From Aldrovandia affinis (Eukaryota; Chordata; Actinopteri; Notacanthiformes; Halosauridae): DNA of 64,000 nucleotides. Below the pieces are notes generated by a model that ran no database searches, was not told where the DNA came from, and saw only the letters and a list, made by a program, of their open reading frames with translations. The DNA is taken from contig JAINUG010000147.1 in NCBI GenBank assembly GCA_029706075.1, positions 554,501 through 618,500 of the forward strand, in the 5' to 3' direction. Position numbers and translations under genes: made by a program. Numbering within the stretch: position 1 is the first letter of the stretch; each line of letters opens with the position of its first letter. Of this stretch, positions 1-11,940 are shown piece after piece.

Positions 1-300
1 TGTTTCATTTATATCATGGAGTAGCACAAGCACAGGACGTGTTTGGAATTGCAATGAGGAGAGAACCTGAATGCTAAAAGTGAATTTACTGATGCTGGAT
101 ACAGTCCAGAGCTTAAATATTACTCACTTCACTTCTGATGTAGAAAAATGTGGTTCTGTCCACAATACTCCCGACATTTCCGTATTCCTGTGATACCTCG
201 CGCAAAATGTACGAGAAACTTCAAGTGAGCTGTCAAACCCATTGTAAACAATGAATTGAACCCCAAACTATCCCTGCTGTCTGTTGTATGTACCCTTGAG
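1..300. other. non-coding sequence, nothing recognised
   Basis: AT-rich sequence with short overlapping open frames on the minus strand that have no family resemblance. Probably part of the large liprin-alpha intron. Confidence 0.5.
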
Positions 301-366
301 CTGCTGTACCAAGAAATATTCCACCAACTCTGTTGTGTGGCATTAAAAGCACTTTGACTTTGACTT
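301..366 (+). repeat. interspersed repeat fragment, copy 1 of an inverted pair
   Basis: About 65 bases ending in a doubled 'tttgac' match the reverse complement of 3224-3289 with few differences. Both share 'tgttgtgtggcattaaaagc' or its complement. The element family is not recognised, but two copies in opposite orientation 2.9 kb apart show it is dispersed. Confidence 0.7.
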
Positions 367-1146
367 TGAGATGAGCAATTGTAAAACAAAGTTTGAACAC
401 GACAAATCTAATTTGTAGAACAGTGAAATTGTCATCTCTCATCCCTCTACAGTGAAAAGTTGTGAGGATGACATAATGGAGGTTATGATGACATGATGGA
501 GGTGCCATGAATAACCTTGAATAACCAAGGAATATCTGTACCTCCGGAACCGAAAGGTCGGTCATGTTTTTGTGAAATCAATCTATATATTTAATCAATC
601 TGTATTTACTAGGCTAAAAGCTGTCAATAAATAAATCAATAAATCTAGAGCAACATTAGTCCAAACTGAAGTCTTGTCAAATTTTAACAATAGTGCTAAA
701 CATCACAATGAGTGGGCTGTCTTTGGTGACCTTGATGAGGCCTTTCCCATCCTCCTAACTCAAAGTTACAAACTTACAAGAGCACAAAGTGAATATAGAT
801 AACTTCAGTGGAAAAGGCTTTTCACACTGCATGTGACCTCCTGGTCTTGTTCCCACTGTTGGTTGGGTTCTAAATCAGGGTCCATGGATTGGCAGATAAA
901 ACGCACATCCGGTCCCTGGCCTTGTCTTGCTCAGGGCATTTTGGCCTGACTCAAACTTCTTAGTTTCTGTCTTCCCTTCCTTCCTTTTCTAATTAAGAGG
1001 AACAAATAAAAACACCACCATAGTGCCAAGAGCCCCTGCATTCCCTGTCCTCCTGCTGTGATGGAGATGCCGATGACAAGGAAGGAGCTGGGGTGTCAGA
1101 AAATATGCTGAGCATCCTCTCCAAATAGCTGAATTCCAAAATTAGA
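367..1146. other. non-coding sequence, nothing recognised
   Basis: Unique-looking AT-rich sequence with no supported gene, splice-flanked frame or recognised repeat. Confidence 0.5.
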
Positions 1147-1174
1147 GCACACACACACATTCTCTTTATCTCTC

Positions 1175-1209
<35 letters not shown>

Positions 1210-1243
1210 CACACTCACACACACACACACACACACACACACA
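1147..1243. repeat. compound CA/CT microsatellite
   Basis: Runs of (CA)n, then (TC)n, then (CA)n with minor interruptions. CA-rich low-complexity sequence continues to about 1470. The open frames here (C-V and E-R rich on one strand, H-T rich on the other) are by-products of the repeat. Confidence 0.97.
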
Positions 1244-1339
1244 AGCATCCTGTCTCTCACTTACTCACATAGTCCTTCACAAAGTCTCATATGCATACTC
1301 TCACACATACTTTCTCTCTCTGTGTCTCACTTTCCCTCT

Positions 1340-1361
1340 CACACACACACACACACACACA
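1340..1361. repeat. CA microsatellite
   Basis: Uninterrupted (CA)11 within a CA-rich tract. Confidence 0.95.
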
Positions 1362-1479
1362 TATGCATATATACACACCCAAGCATCCTCTCTCCCACTT
1401 CTTCACAGACGAACACACTCTATCACTCACAGATACATAAACACGCACAAATGTCCACACACACACCCTGCTCACTCGC

Positions 1480-3223
1480 CCTTAATCGGTGTGGAATCCA
1501 TCAAAGTGGGTCAGACTGCGCTCTCCATCTGCCCGGGCACAGCCTTAATGCACGAGGACTGATTAAAAAAATGAAAAATAGGCCAAACATTTCAAACACT
1601 GTGTACAATAGACAGGGGCAGGGAGACAACATATCCGCTCGCACTTCAGAACAAAATTACGGAGTAGCAGTGGGAACAAATACTACTTGTACTACTTTGG
1701 TGTAAAGAAAAGGTCAAACAAATGATGTTCAATCACATCTCCTGTTATGTTTGATTTGCCAGCGTTAATAATCCATTTGTGTGTTTGTACCTTTCTTATT
1801 CCGCTGGACAGACCATACAGTGGAGTAGGAGTATAAAGCATCACCATGGTAGCCGATTTCATCGCTCGGCAACCAAGCTTTTCCTCTTTAAGTGGGGGAC
1901 CATGGGAGTCTCCTTAAGCACAGCCAATGGCATTGCACATCATTGACAGTGACAGTCTGTCATGTCGCAACATGTGACCATCCATCATCTTTTGCTTTCA
2001 AGCCAGCGGTCCTTAAATACCGCAGGTGAACCTTTGACCTTGTCGTGTGGAAACATTCAAGACCTATACGTGGGGAAAATCACCGGAATTCACCCTAACA
2101 TTTGTCCACTGAACTGTGGGCAAGACAAAATGCCAAATTCCAAGCATATTAATAATACAGTGGAACGTGTTTATGCTGCCCGGAAGACATACGTGGCATT
2201 GTAGGAGAACATTTTTGGACAATAAATACTCAGGGCTTCCTAATGAAGTCCTATCTGACAGTCTAAGATCACTACACCATCTGACCTGTAAAGGTGCAAG
2301 ATAAACAAATCAATCAAAGGCATCAATATTTGTATAATTGAGTGTGAACTGAAAAACCGACAGCCGACATGAAGAAGCCCTTTAAAATGACCAAACGTGT
2401 GAGTTAAAAAGGCCTTTAAAATAGAATAACAGTCTTGCTTTAAGGGTTGTTTTGATGTTACTCATCCATTCACACATGATATGGTGATCTCGTATTGCTT
2501 TGGGAGTGACATACCCGGTTAATGGTACTTATTCCAATGCAAAATGTCAAATACCTTCATTACCATTGTTCTGGCTAACACGTGGAATAAAATGCTGTGA
2601 ATTGGTGTGAATACAGGTTTGTTGATGGATGAGCTTGTTTGGGTTCTTCTTTGATCTAATGAATGCTCCTAGGCGTTAATTAGAGGGGGATTAGGCCAGG
2701 CTAGGTCATGATTCTTGGGAAGGGGCAGTGGTCCTGGGAGGAGGGTGGTCTTCCATTTGATATTCTGCTGGCTCTTGCCCCCTGGGTCAACTGGGGTTTT
2801 ATCACTCTGTGAACTGGAAGACTGGGTTCACACAAGGGGGAGGAGGTGGCTGCCTTTCCACGGCCATGCATGTCACGTATCCAGGTATGGCCCTTGAACA
2901 CATCCACGCATGGATTCAGATGACTTGCGGTGAAACCATATTAGAAGCCCATATTAACCAGTGAGGCATGTCCATTCATTTCAGGACCTGAGATCCTACA
3001 GGGATGTGCCCTTGTAACGATGTAAATGGAAAAAAACCCATTATCTTCAGGATGGATTATACAGAAGTGAAATTGAACTGAAAATAAATTATAGAAATCA
3101 TTTTAATATTATATATTATTGTCCCTCATCAAATATTAATTGCTTTCTGAAACGCAAAAATGCATTACTTTAAACGGAAAACTGCATTACATCACAAAAA
3201 CATGGCAAGACGAGCTGGAAAAA
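1480..3223. other. non-coding sequence, nothing recognised
   Basis: No gene or recognised repeat. Frames at 1962-2204 and 2715-2897 are short and composition-driven. Confidence 0.5.
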
Positions 3224-3289
3224 TCAAAGTCAAATCAAAGTGCTTTTAATGCCACACAACAGAGTGGGTGGAATTTGTTACAGCAGCTC
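3224..3289 (-). repeat. interspersed repeat fragment, copy 2 of an inverted pair
   Basis: Reverse-complement match to 301-366, including 'gcttttaatgccacacaaca'. Confidence 0.7.
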
Positions 3290-3639
3290 ACAAGTAGATC
3301 AGGGCAAATGAGCAAATGAGCAAAGGTAAAGCAAATGCATGGCCATAATTTAGTAGTGCTTGCTAGTGCACATTTATTTGTTTATTTATTTTTACAGTTT
3401 TTCACAATCACTCACACACTGAAACTGGTTCTATGAACAAAACATCCCAAACCAATACATTAGCTACAAAAGAAAGGCTCTTTCAACAAATCTGTAAGCA
3501 CGATTCACCTGTTTTCATAAAAATTGCAGATGTAACCGCATGTTTTCATGTCAAAGCACTGACATTTCATATAGAAAACTCTTGTCATTACAACTCAACA
3601 CAATTAACACACAGTCCTCAAGGTGCGAACACTCAAAAG

Positions 3640-4028
3640 CTTAATTGTCCAATCAGCTATCAGAACTTTGGGATGAATACAGTTTGGGACAGTGGGTCAG
3701 TTTCCACCACGATGTTCGGGTCCAATGGTGGTTCAGTGACAACCCAAGATTCTCCAATCTGTTTCTTCCACCCTACTCAACATTCCTTAACCCCATAGAG
3801 GAGTTTTTCTCAGCATGGTGGTGGAAACTGTATAACCAAAATCCCTATAAGTGGAAAAACCTTCTCCAGACAGAATATGGAGTTTGTGGAAACATATCTT
3901 TGGAGTCCTGCCAGCAGTGGATAAGGCATACTAAGGGGTATTCTCCCCGCTGTCTAGCAAGAGAAAACATTGCCTGTGATACAGACGAAAACCTCTGGCT
4001 TGACCCAGCCCAGAGGCAGGATGCTTAA
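3640..4028 (+). pseudogene. DDE transposase C-terminal fragment (IS630/Tc1-like type)
   Basis: Decayed end of a DDE-type transposase. The downstream frame (3645-4028) carries a motif of the type LPPYSTFLNPIEEFFSAW, the region around the last catalytic acidic residue in IS630/Tc1-like enzymes. It then has a C-terminal tail with ESCQQWIRH, PRCLAREN and DE-LW-DPAQR, typical of one fish transposon family. Upstream, the VWD-type acidic motif near 3683-3700 lies in another frame from the following SFH motif, so at least one frameshift separates them. No N-terminal DNA-binding domain is recognisable. The sequence ends in a stop at 4026-4028. Non-functional by inspection; the exact subfamily is uncertain. 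Confidence 0.8.
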
Positions 4029-4340
4029 GCTGAATAAATATAACCTTTCCTTTCTGTACCCACATTGAGTATATATTATTTTTACTTTGATTTTTACTTG
4101 CATTTTAGTTTTACTTATTCACCCAAGTTATCTGCTGGAAACTCAACATTTTTAGAATTGTGATATTGTGTATCATTTTAACATTTGCACAGTTACATGA
4201 TTTATGTAGATTACAATAGCATGCTGCTACAAAGTGCAAGATGTATATAGGTTATTCTGAAAAAGCATATGGTTGCTGATTCATTAACACCTTTTATAGT
4301 AGTGTTTTTAATGTATTTCACCAGTGTGTAATGGGTATTC

Positions 4341-4510
4341 AGTAGCGTTTATTTTATTTTATTATTTTATTAGTTTATTTGTCAGGGACAATGCAAACAC
4401 AAAATAGACACTTTCCCAAATGTTAAAAACAATACATTGTAAATGAGCACTGAGAATTAGTTCTCACCTTGTATTAATGCAAAGGCTAGTTTTCATCTGG
4501 AGTCCCTGGC
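4341..4510 (-). repeat. retroelement 3' tail fragment, shared with 30618-30704
   Basis: Read on the minus strand it starts 'gccagggactccagatgaaa' and ends near 'cattgtccctgacaaataaa', then an A/T-rich run. The plus-strand copy at 30618-30704 has the same beginning and end but is shorter. Likely the 3' end of a retroposon common in fish; family not assigned. Confidence 0.6.
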
Positions 4511-6392
4511 CGGATGTTAAAAAGGCAACCTGAAATGTCAAATACAATGTATTTGATGGCTTTTGTGTGCCATCTGAAGGCAAAGTTTAATTTAGATGGA
4601 AGATGACATGTTTTTGAGTTTCATTTTGTCTTAGAAGACTGAGGTTTGGCCAAGTAGTGTGTGTTTTTGTTTTGTGTTTGTATAGTTTGGTGAAAATGGA
4701 GTATCATTTCAGGAAGTGTGTATACGCAGTTGTGAAAAACTGTAATACAGGCTATGAAAGCAACTTGTCCTATTGCTATAGAAATATATTTTGTTATTCT
4801 TCAACAGATGGCAAAGTTGTGCTCTTCAGTTATATCCAAGAGAAGATATTTAGACAGGTGGCAATAATGCAGCTCAGTCACTCAATTTGTTGTGCTTTAA
4901 AAATAAAATAGTGATGAATTTTTTTACTATAATGACTAATCTTGATTTTAATTTAGTAATTGTAATTATTGATATAACGCCACAGTTAACTGTGGTTATA
5001 ACCCACCATTTCAAAGTGTAAATGTGTACTAAAATGCATCCAAACACTCATCCCTAAGACCCTGAATACAAAGCAAATCCCAGAGGAATGCAGCGTCAGC
5101 AAAAAGTCAATATGTCAAATATACACCATTTCCACTGTCCTTCATCAGATGACAGATGATGTAAAACTATTCACAACCGCTTTAGCAAATATCCTTTAAG
5201 GCAGACAGGATTGAACATTGTCAATAAAAGCCCTCTTTTATTCTTCTAGGAACTATAATAAGGGAAATGATTCTTCTGTAGGTGCAAAACGTGTACAAAC
5301 GTGAGGCCTTAGTGCTTGCCTGCAGTGATACCAGCGGCTCATTTTTAAGCCGTGACATTTCGCTCTTTTCCATGCTAAACTATAACTAGTTCACAAAGCT
5401 TAATGCGCTTACTTGATTGTACTGCCTACACTTAAAAAGAGCGCTGGGATTTTAGTTCCCTTTCCGCAATCGGGACCTCTCAGGGAGCCACAAGACTCTT
5501 AGTAGGGCCAAATAGTTCCAATAATACATAGGCTGCAGGAAACCATTACCAACGAACCGACCTAATCCTTCAGCCGATTCCTACAGATTACATAATCGAC
5601 ATCATGTAGGAAAAACTGGGCAATACTAGATGAGAAACAGCTCACGACAGGCCTGAGGAAAATGGCACGGTTGGATTCTGCTTGGCATCACCCTAAATTT
5701 GACCTGCTGCCAACAGCAGGGTGAACACTGTCACAACACTGCCCCTTGTGCCAAATGTGCTATAGTAAAGTAATCTCTGTAACCTGAGGTTGTACGTACA
5801 GTTTAACAGTGGCACTCCTGATTTAGTTCCCGCCCCAACAGGGCAAAGATTGTACCCGCTCTTAATTGTGCTGGCGTAGATGAGTGTGCCCGGCAAAATG
5901 AAACGTTGCGCTCTTAATGAGCAGGCAGAGGGGCGTCATCTGTCTTCGCTGTCAGCTCTCTGTGTTCAACTCTTTGCAACCACAGAGGACAGCCGCCCCC
6001 CCTTCCCGACTAAGCATCGCCTTTAATTGCTTCGGTCTAGTGTTTGCAGTGGAGTGGATGGGCAGGCCAGCTGAAGTACTGTACTTGCAGCGACTGCAGA
6101 AAGCGCACGGAAGAGGCTGCCTCAACAAGAGTGCTGTAAACAAGGATCTCAGCTCGTTTCTGTGGAAGTGAGTGTGAGCTGCGATTTACTTCACCAGGGT
6201 TGTAAACTGACTGACTGCGGCCCAATAACATGGCATGTTCAGCATCCATTCTAGTGTATGCTCTGGGTTGCAGGTGTGAGTCTGTTCCAATGACACATGA
6301 AACATAATATTTACAAACTTAATTCAATGTCTCCCTTTGAATTCCAATCTTTTATTCAATCAGTAGCATTCTTTACTGTTATCTAATGCTTC
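4511..6392. other. non-coding sequence, nothing recognised
   Basis: Contains an 84-codon plus-strand frame at 4657-4911 and another at 5917-6171. Neither shows a recognisable domain. 5930-6180 is locally GC-richer. Confidence 0.5.
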
Positions 6393-6575
6393 TGATTACA
6401 TTTACATTTTTACATTTTTAGCAGACGCTCTTATCCAGAGCAACTTACAAGATGTGCATTAATACATGGTAGGAACAATCATAGATCGTGCAAGAGATCA
6501 GTGTAGTAATACAGCGATAGACATTGCAGGCAGCTGCGTACCATAACTGTAACACTGGGAAGGAAAAGGTTAGTA
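6393..6575 (-). mobile_element. L2-like LINE 3' tail, 5'-truncated
   Basis: Reverse-complement match to the tail of the LINE at 25645-26275: shared landmarks are the 'cagctgcgtaccat' block, 'tgcaagagatcagtg' and the terminal 'gcagacgctcttatccagag'. Only the untranslated 3' part remains, as expected of 5'-truncated retrotransposition. Confidence 0.8.
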
Positions 6576-7339
6576 AAAAAATGTTTTTTTCAATTGTGAA
6601 ATGAGGAGCGGAAGATCGTAGTGATTCGTGTGATATGCCTTAACTTAACATGGTATCTCAAGGCTGATGAGAGACAAGACTATATCACCAATTTGCAATA
6701 ACCTATGTACTTCTTAAAATAGTTACATAACAGTAAATCATTGTATACTAGCCAATTAAAGGCCCTAAAGTACATTATGTTGAATTATATATAAGTTAAT
6801 AGTTTATATATATAACTGTTTACAATAAAGGTAAAAAGGAAAACACATCACACAATTAAGTGCACCTCTGTTCAAAACAATTGCTTTCTTTTGATTCTTA
6901 ACTAGACTCACTTGACCAATCAGTGAGCTTCTCCACAATAAGTGCAATCTACCAACCAAAATCTTTCAATTCATTCATTAATTCATTCACATCTGTGATG
7001 ACTTGATGAGCTTCGTCCAGCATTCCCTGTCAAGCATTGCGTTACGAAGAGACGATCCGCACAGTGCTGTCTCCAGTTCGATGGACGATTTAAGGGCGAT
7101 GTTAGGTCGACCTCTACGATGGGGAGAGTCTGGCGTCCAAAGGACAAAACACGTCAGTAACTGTTGTCTTCCTTATCTAAACTTCTTGCTGTTCTTAGGT
7201 CCCATTGGCCTCTCATCTTTCGGAGAAGATAAAACTGGCATGCAGGCAATAAAATATCTTAAATAATATAAGAACATATCGTTCTCCCCTCTAGTTTCAG
7301 ATTCCTTCATACAGAGAACTGTCACAAAGATGCTTTACA
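6576..7339. other. non-coding sequence, nothing recognised
   Basis: AT-rich. An 87-codon frame at 7003-7266 is not recognisable as protein. Confidence 0.5.
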
Positions 7340-7660
7340 GAACACAGAGTATATGAAAAAAATTAAATGCCAGGCCTGAACCTTCTGAAGGCCAGAAAGC
7401 GAGGCAAAAAAACTCCCCAGTGGGAAGAAATCTCAGGAAGAACCCTGTCTTAGTGGGGGAGCCCATTCCTCCACTGGCCAGCCCGGGCATCAACAGTGGT
7501 AAACAGGCCAAATATCCTTATAAAGTGAGAGGAAGATCTAAGGTGCAATATGAACTCTCAACTCTTAAAAAACACAGGCTCCCAAGGACCACTGTTGGGG
7601 TGGATCAACTGCCCCTGTCCCTGGGAAAAGCACATTATGCCATACAATTAAACATTAATA
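7340..7660 (+). repeat. interspersed repeat with 'ggcaaaaaaactcccc' motif
   Basis: Contains 'gaggcaaaaaaactcccc' followed by 'agtgggaagaaatctcagg' and 'accctgtcttagtgggggag', an arrangement common to a dispersed fish repeat (established knowledge). Boundaries and class are not resolved; the 84-codon frame inside is incidental. Confidence 0.55.
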
Positions 7661-9146
7661 TGGCTTTGGCATAAATTATATGCACCACGAGTAGGTGGAC
7701 AACATGAGAGCATGTGCACAATCCAACTGACTTATCGGGGCATCAAACACTTGCTACAGGTCCCTAGAGCTTCATTGTGGAAAAAAAACGTTTCATGTGG
7801 GTTCTGCAACAATCGCCTGTAAAATAGCTTTCAGCTTTCAGCCATTCGCCCATTAATTACTATTTTCCGCTAACGATCTGACAAGCTGATATACTCTCGG
7901 GGGGCCCGGGAGCCAGTCAATCCCTTGACAGGTGCTTTTGTTGCAGAGGAATGCTCCGATCTGGAGGCTGACATTCCACAGGTTTCAAAGCGCAGGCCCG
8001 TATCATTCAAATGTAGACACTGGCTGCCTGCACGCCACGGCGGAATTCACAAGTAGCTGCCAAGCTGTTGACCAGCGTCCATGTAAAGTAGAATACAAAT
8101 GGCTTCCTTGGACCGTTGGTTGTCATATCTTGCATTTTGATGGGCCTTCCCAGTTTCGACTGCAAGACATACCCCGAGGGATTACTGTGGGGGAGAACAA
8201 GGCCTTTCCATTGCAAATGTATAAACACACCTCTGGAGGTTTCCAGTCAATACCCTCCTGACGCAGCTAGGTCCAGCACTGCAACTTGGAGTGGGAATTC
8301 TTTGAAACCATATATTATCATTAAAAAGCCAATTATGGTGGCACATCATGTTCATAACATGTTTTCTGGTGTTAAGCCATAAAAGTAAAAAAAACTTAAA
8401 CAGCTGTTCCAACCAACAAAAATACATTACCTAGAGCAGAGCTTCTCAAATGCATTATCTGTATGACCAAAACAAATTTTGACCTGTCAGATATCCACAG
8501 AAACTCTGTTCTTCGTATTTTTGAACTCTGTGCATGTGCATTTCAGTGTACTCGAAACAGTGAGTGGGAGTCCACCAATAATCCTCTCCAATCTACTTAA
8601 ATAGAAATGGGCTTCATTGATGCAGTTGTACCTGCCAATTATATTCCAGGGTACACTGTATCTCTTCTGTTGACAGAGACAGAGGCATACAACAGCAACA
8701 ACCCATTGAACATGTGTACATAAAATTAGCACATCCCCAATTTATTTCCCCCTGTACATCAGTGAGTTTACAATGATTTATCAAAGCCACAAATAATCTG
8801 AACCACTCAAATTCGATAAATGCAATTCAGACTGCATCATTCGCATGTTTGGTCTTCTGTGAGGGAAGCATTGAAAAGACAGTCATTCATCTCCATGGTA
8901 CATCAACAGAAGCATCAGAAATGTGCGTATATAAAGATGAAGAAACACAGGGCCAAGTTACTTTAACGGTTGTTATAAAACATGGGAAGCATTGCTTTGG
9001 GACAGTGTTTGTTTAGTTTCTGTGAAACACACTGATGAAAGTTTAGTTGTAACTTGGCATCATTTTGATATCAATAATTTGGTATGCAGAGCAAATTTAT
9101 CAATTGTATTTTATAGATGTAGAGAGTATACTTTGTATATTCTCGT
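7661..9146. other. non-coding sequence, nothing recognised
   Basis: Several short overlapping frames at 7932-8382 have no recognisable product. No repeat recognised. Confidence 0.5.
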
Positions 9147-9222
9147 TGGGATCACATATACAGAAAAATGTATGCATTCACTCCTATAAGTCGCTTTGGA
9201 TAAAAGTGTCTGCTAAATGGCA
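9147..9222 (+). mobile_element. tRNA-SINE tail, 5'-truncated
   Basis: Matches the 3' half of the SINE at 58290-58459: 'accacatatactgaaaaatg'-like start, 'tgtatgcatt', then 'taagtcgctttggataaaag' and 'tctgctaaatggcata'. The tRNA-like head is missing. Confidence 0.8.
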
Positions 9223-9238
9223 TAAATGTGTGAGTAAC

Positions 9239-9656
9239 CACCCGATTTGACCCCAATCACTCCATTAAATGGAGCAATTTGTTGTGTTAATTACCCCATT
9301 CGTATGTGGCATCCTACGCAGTACACACAGGTTCTGAGGCCCTTCAGTGCTGATTCCGACCCATTTTTCAATCAGTCGTTGCGGGAGTTAGTGTCAAAAT
9401 TCTGTTTGAAATAGGCGAGTGCACTATTTTTGTCTGATTAAAATCATAATCCCAAACGGTGATGAAAGGTCTCGCCAAAAAAATGCTTCCACTTTCGGGT
9501 GGAATTCGTTTTATGGGTAAAACAGAAAATCTGTTAGAAGTAATGGCTTCAGAACCCCCTGGGTGCTGCACTGGGTGCCCCATAGGACCATATGAATGGA
9601 ATGATTAACACAACAAAGTGCTCCATGTAATGGAGTGATTGTGGTCAAATCGAGTG
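9239..9656. mobile_element. foldback MITE with about 105-bp terminal inverted repeats
   Basis: The left end (9239-9300) and the reverse complement of the right end (9594-9656) match closely over about 60 bases, both with 'cgatttgacc' and 'caatcactccatta'. Weaker pairing extends inward to about 9345 and 9544. No coding capacity. No convincing target duplication was seen, so the superfamily is open. It abuts the SINE tail ending near 9222. Confidence 0.85.
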
Positions 9657-10299
9657 ACATGACATCGAAAATCACAGGACTTCAATTCAAACCAAGATAC
9701 AGATATACTCCTTTACAGAATCAACGATGTTTACAATGAGGCATCAGTGGGTGTATTTAAAGGTATAGACAGGATACACGAGGACCACTGTTTTTTTCTG
9801 AATTATTCAGCTTTGCACCGTTTTCCATGGTATTTCCCGAATGGACTGCATTAATGTTCATTTGACAGCTCGGACAAATCCTACAGGGCAATCCACCCAC
9901 TATACCTTTACCTATCTACTGTGCCCAAATATTGCAAAGTGGGGTGTTCTGAAGCGAGCTTTTTTAAACTAATAAGACCAGTACCTTTTCATTTACATGG
10001 TCACAAATCAAATATTTCAATTGCACAGTAGTCAGCGAACTAGTTTTCTTGCACGCCACACCGCTATTTACATCGTCTCTTTTGTCTCACAAGCACGTTA
10101 AATGTTAAGACGTGCAAGGCAATGGCAATATTGCAGGCGGAAAAAAACACAACACTTGGAACACATGAGGAAAAAAATTTAAACACTTGCCTGAAATGTG
10201 TAATACCGTGTCCCATTGGGTGGGTGTACCTTTGGGGAGTTCGCCCCAGTATTCATATCGGAGAAAATCATATCTCCCTCGATGTAATCCAGAAGTAGG
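9657..10299. other. non-coding sequence, nothing recognised
   Basis: No gene or repeat recognised. Confidence 0.5.
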
Positions 10300-10640
10300 C
10301 AGAGCGCAACGGCGACAGTAGTAGGTAAATAAATCCTTCGCTTGTGTTCAACGGGACGAGGTGAAGCCGAACTCAAGCCTGCCCCATCCGACACATTGAG
10401 ACAGTACTTTTGCCACCCGAGCGCGTACCCACTCCGGTGGGTAAAGGGTACAACAGACAAGTCACAGAAAATAAAACGAGTCCCTTCCCGTTTGTTTTCT
10501 TTTCTTAGAAAACACACGGGCAGTCGACGATGCTCGCACTATCGATCGCCCGAGTGAAATGTCAGTGCCATAGATCAGGATGGTGAGAGCTGGGGACTAG
10601 CGTACGGACACTGATAGAGACTTGGACAAACCCATCTGTT
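10300..10640. promoter_or_regulatory. CpG-rich patch, possible promoter or enhancer
   Basis: Roughly two dozen CpG dinucleotides in about 340 bases (counted by eye), against very few in the flanks. It includes 'cgagcgcgtacc' and a cluster 'gtcgacgatgctcgcac' followed by 'atcgatcgcccgag'. A 112-codon minus frame overlaps (10179-10517) but has no recognisable domain. An alternative first exon or internal promoter is possible; evidence is compositional only. Confidence 0.35.
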
Positions 10641-11339
10641 CGCTCGGATAATCACCTCCCTTTTCCACTGCCCTCAGATGTGATTATGCACAGCATCACT
10701 GCCAGGCTAGCCAATAACACATTGCCTCTCCTGAGCAGGCGTGTAGAAGGGAAACATCTTCTGTCGGCAAGAGACCGCGGGGGCTTGTGCCAGCATTCCT
10801 GAGGTGTTTATTTCCCTCGTGAATAGAGCGCAGCCTCTATGGCGATTTAATCGTTTTCATTCCCGTTAAAACTTACAGTCCATCCAGCACCGCTCGTGCA
10901 TGGAATGACGTATACTGTAATTTGAATACAGACAGGACTGTGGCCTAGAAAGCAATGCTATCGTACACAGTATGGTTTCAAAGCTCACCACTCAATATTC
11001 GCGTCTACCACTATGCATCATAATATGCGTCTTTGCGTTGTGATCTTCGACATTGCTTGCGTTACTGAAAGCTTCACTGGTAACCGGGGTCTTCCAAAGA
11101 GGGATAAAACGTAATATCAGCAAGATTACAGTTTATCCTTAGGAGACAGATGTAGCTGCAGATTGCAATTCATGCAATGCATTGAAATGCGATATGGTGA
11201 TTCTCAAAATCCTACCATTTACAATTACCTTTGGAGCTATGAAACCTTTATTTTGGTAGTTTGTCTAGCTATTGCATCCAGAGGCTTTCCTCTGCAAAAC
11301 AAATCCTCCATCTGAAAGCACCATTTTAATAGTTTAATG
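10641..11339. other. non-coding sequence, nothing recognised
   Basis: Unique-looking, no gene recognised. Confidence 0.5.
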
Positions 11340-11575
11340 CAATGTTTTATTTGCTTAGCAGAAAGTCTCATCCAATGCATTGCACACTGTAGGCTTTTCT
11401 CTTTTTGCATGTTAGCAATTTGCAGAATACCTATGGCAATTTACTAAAGCAATCCAGGTTAAGTACCATGATCAAGGGTGCAACAGCAGAGCCTCATCTG
11501 GGATTAAGACAACCTTTCGGTGTCAGTCACAGATCCTTCACTTTTTCACCATACTGCCAAATCTCCTCGAGGCAA
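11340..11575 (-). mobile_element. retroposon 3' region with tRNA-like block, decayed
   Basis: Contains 'ttgcttagcagaaagtctcatcca' in diverged form, then 'ttaagtaccatgatcaaggg', 'tgcaacagcag' and 'cctttcggtgtcagtcacag'. This order is that of a very common fish L2/SINE 3' region (established knowledge). A short similar block occurs at 51400-51445. Confidence 0.6.
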
Positions 11576-11728
11576 CAAAACTACCCCCAGCAATTTCCTG
11601 GTTTATTTGTGTAACTGTGTTGAATGTGTATGTGAACTCTGGTGAAGACCCAGTGCACCCATAACTCATAAAGGCTCTGACAGAACACTATCCTGCACTC
11701 TTCACTGCCCGATAGTGCCTACGCCCCC

Positions 11729-11940
11729 TACTGAGCAGGAGTGGCCTACCCGGCCCTGGAGAGCCATTGGGCCTGCTGGTATTTGTTTTCAACTTAAAAT
11801 CACGAAACAAAGGTACAAAAGGTGAGGTGAGTTAACTGTGTAATAAACTGCTTCCGTTGATCAATTAAGTGCTGAGTAACAAGGAAAAACAGCAAACTAT
11901 GCGGCTTTTCCAGGCCCAGGGTTGGCCACACCTGCTACAG
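11729..11940. mobile_element. MITE-like element with short imperfect inverted ends
   Basis: Left end 'gagcaggagtggcctaccc' pairs with the reverse complement of the right end, 'gtagcaggtgtggccaaccc', and pairing continues through 'ggcctgga' for about 40 bases. No coding capacity. The type 'gtggccaaccctgg...cctgg' is a common dispersed fish repeat. Confidence 0.65.

Noticed and set aside
4657..4911. 84-codon plus-strand frame
   Set aside because: AT-rich, no recognisable domain, no splice or promoter context.
5917..6171. GC-richer frame ending at a GTGAGT-like site, possible exon
   Set aside because: Protein not recognisable and no matching acceptor; the donor-like match alone is not enough.
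10179..10517. 112-codon minus frame over the CpG-rich patch
   Set aside because: No domain or homologue recognised; openness follows from composition.
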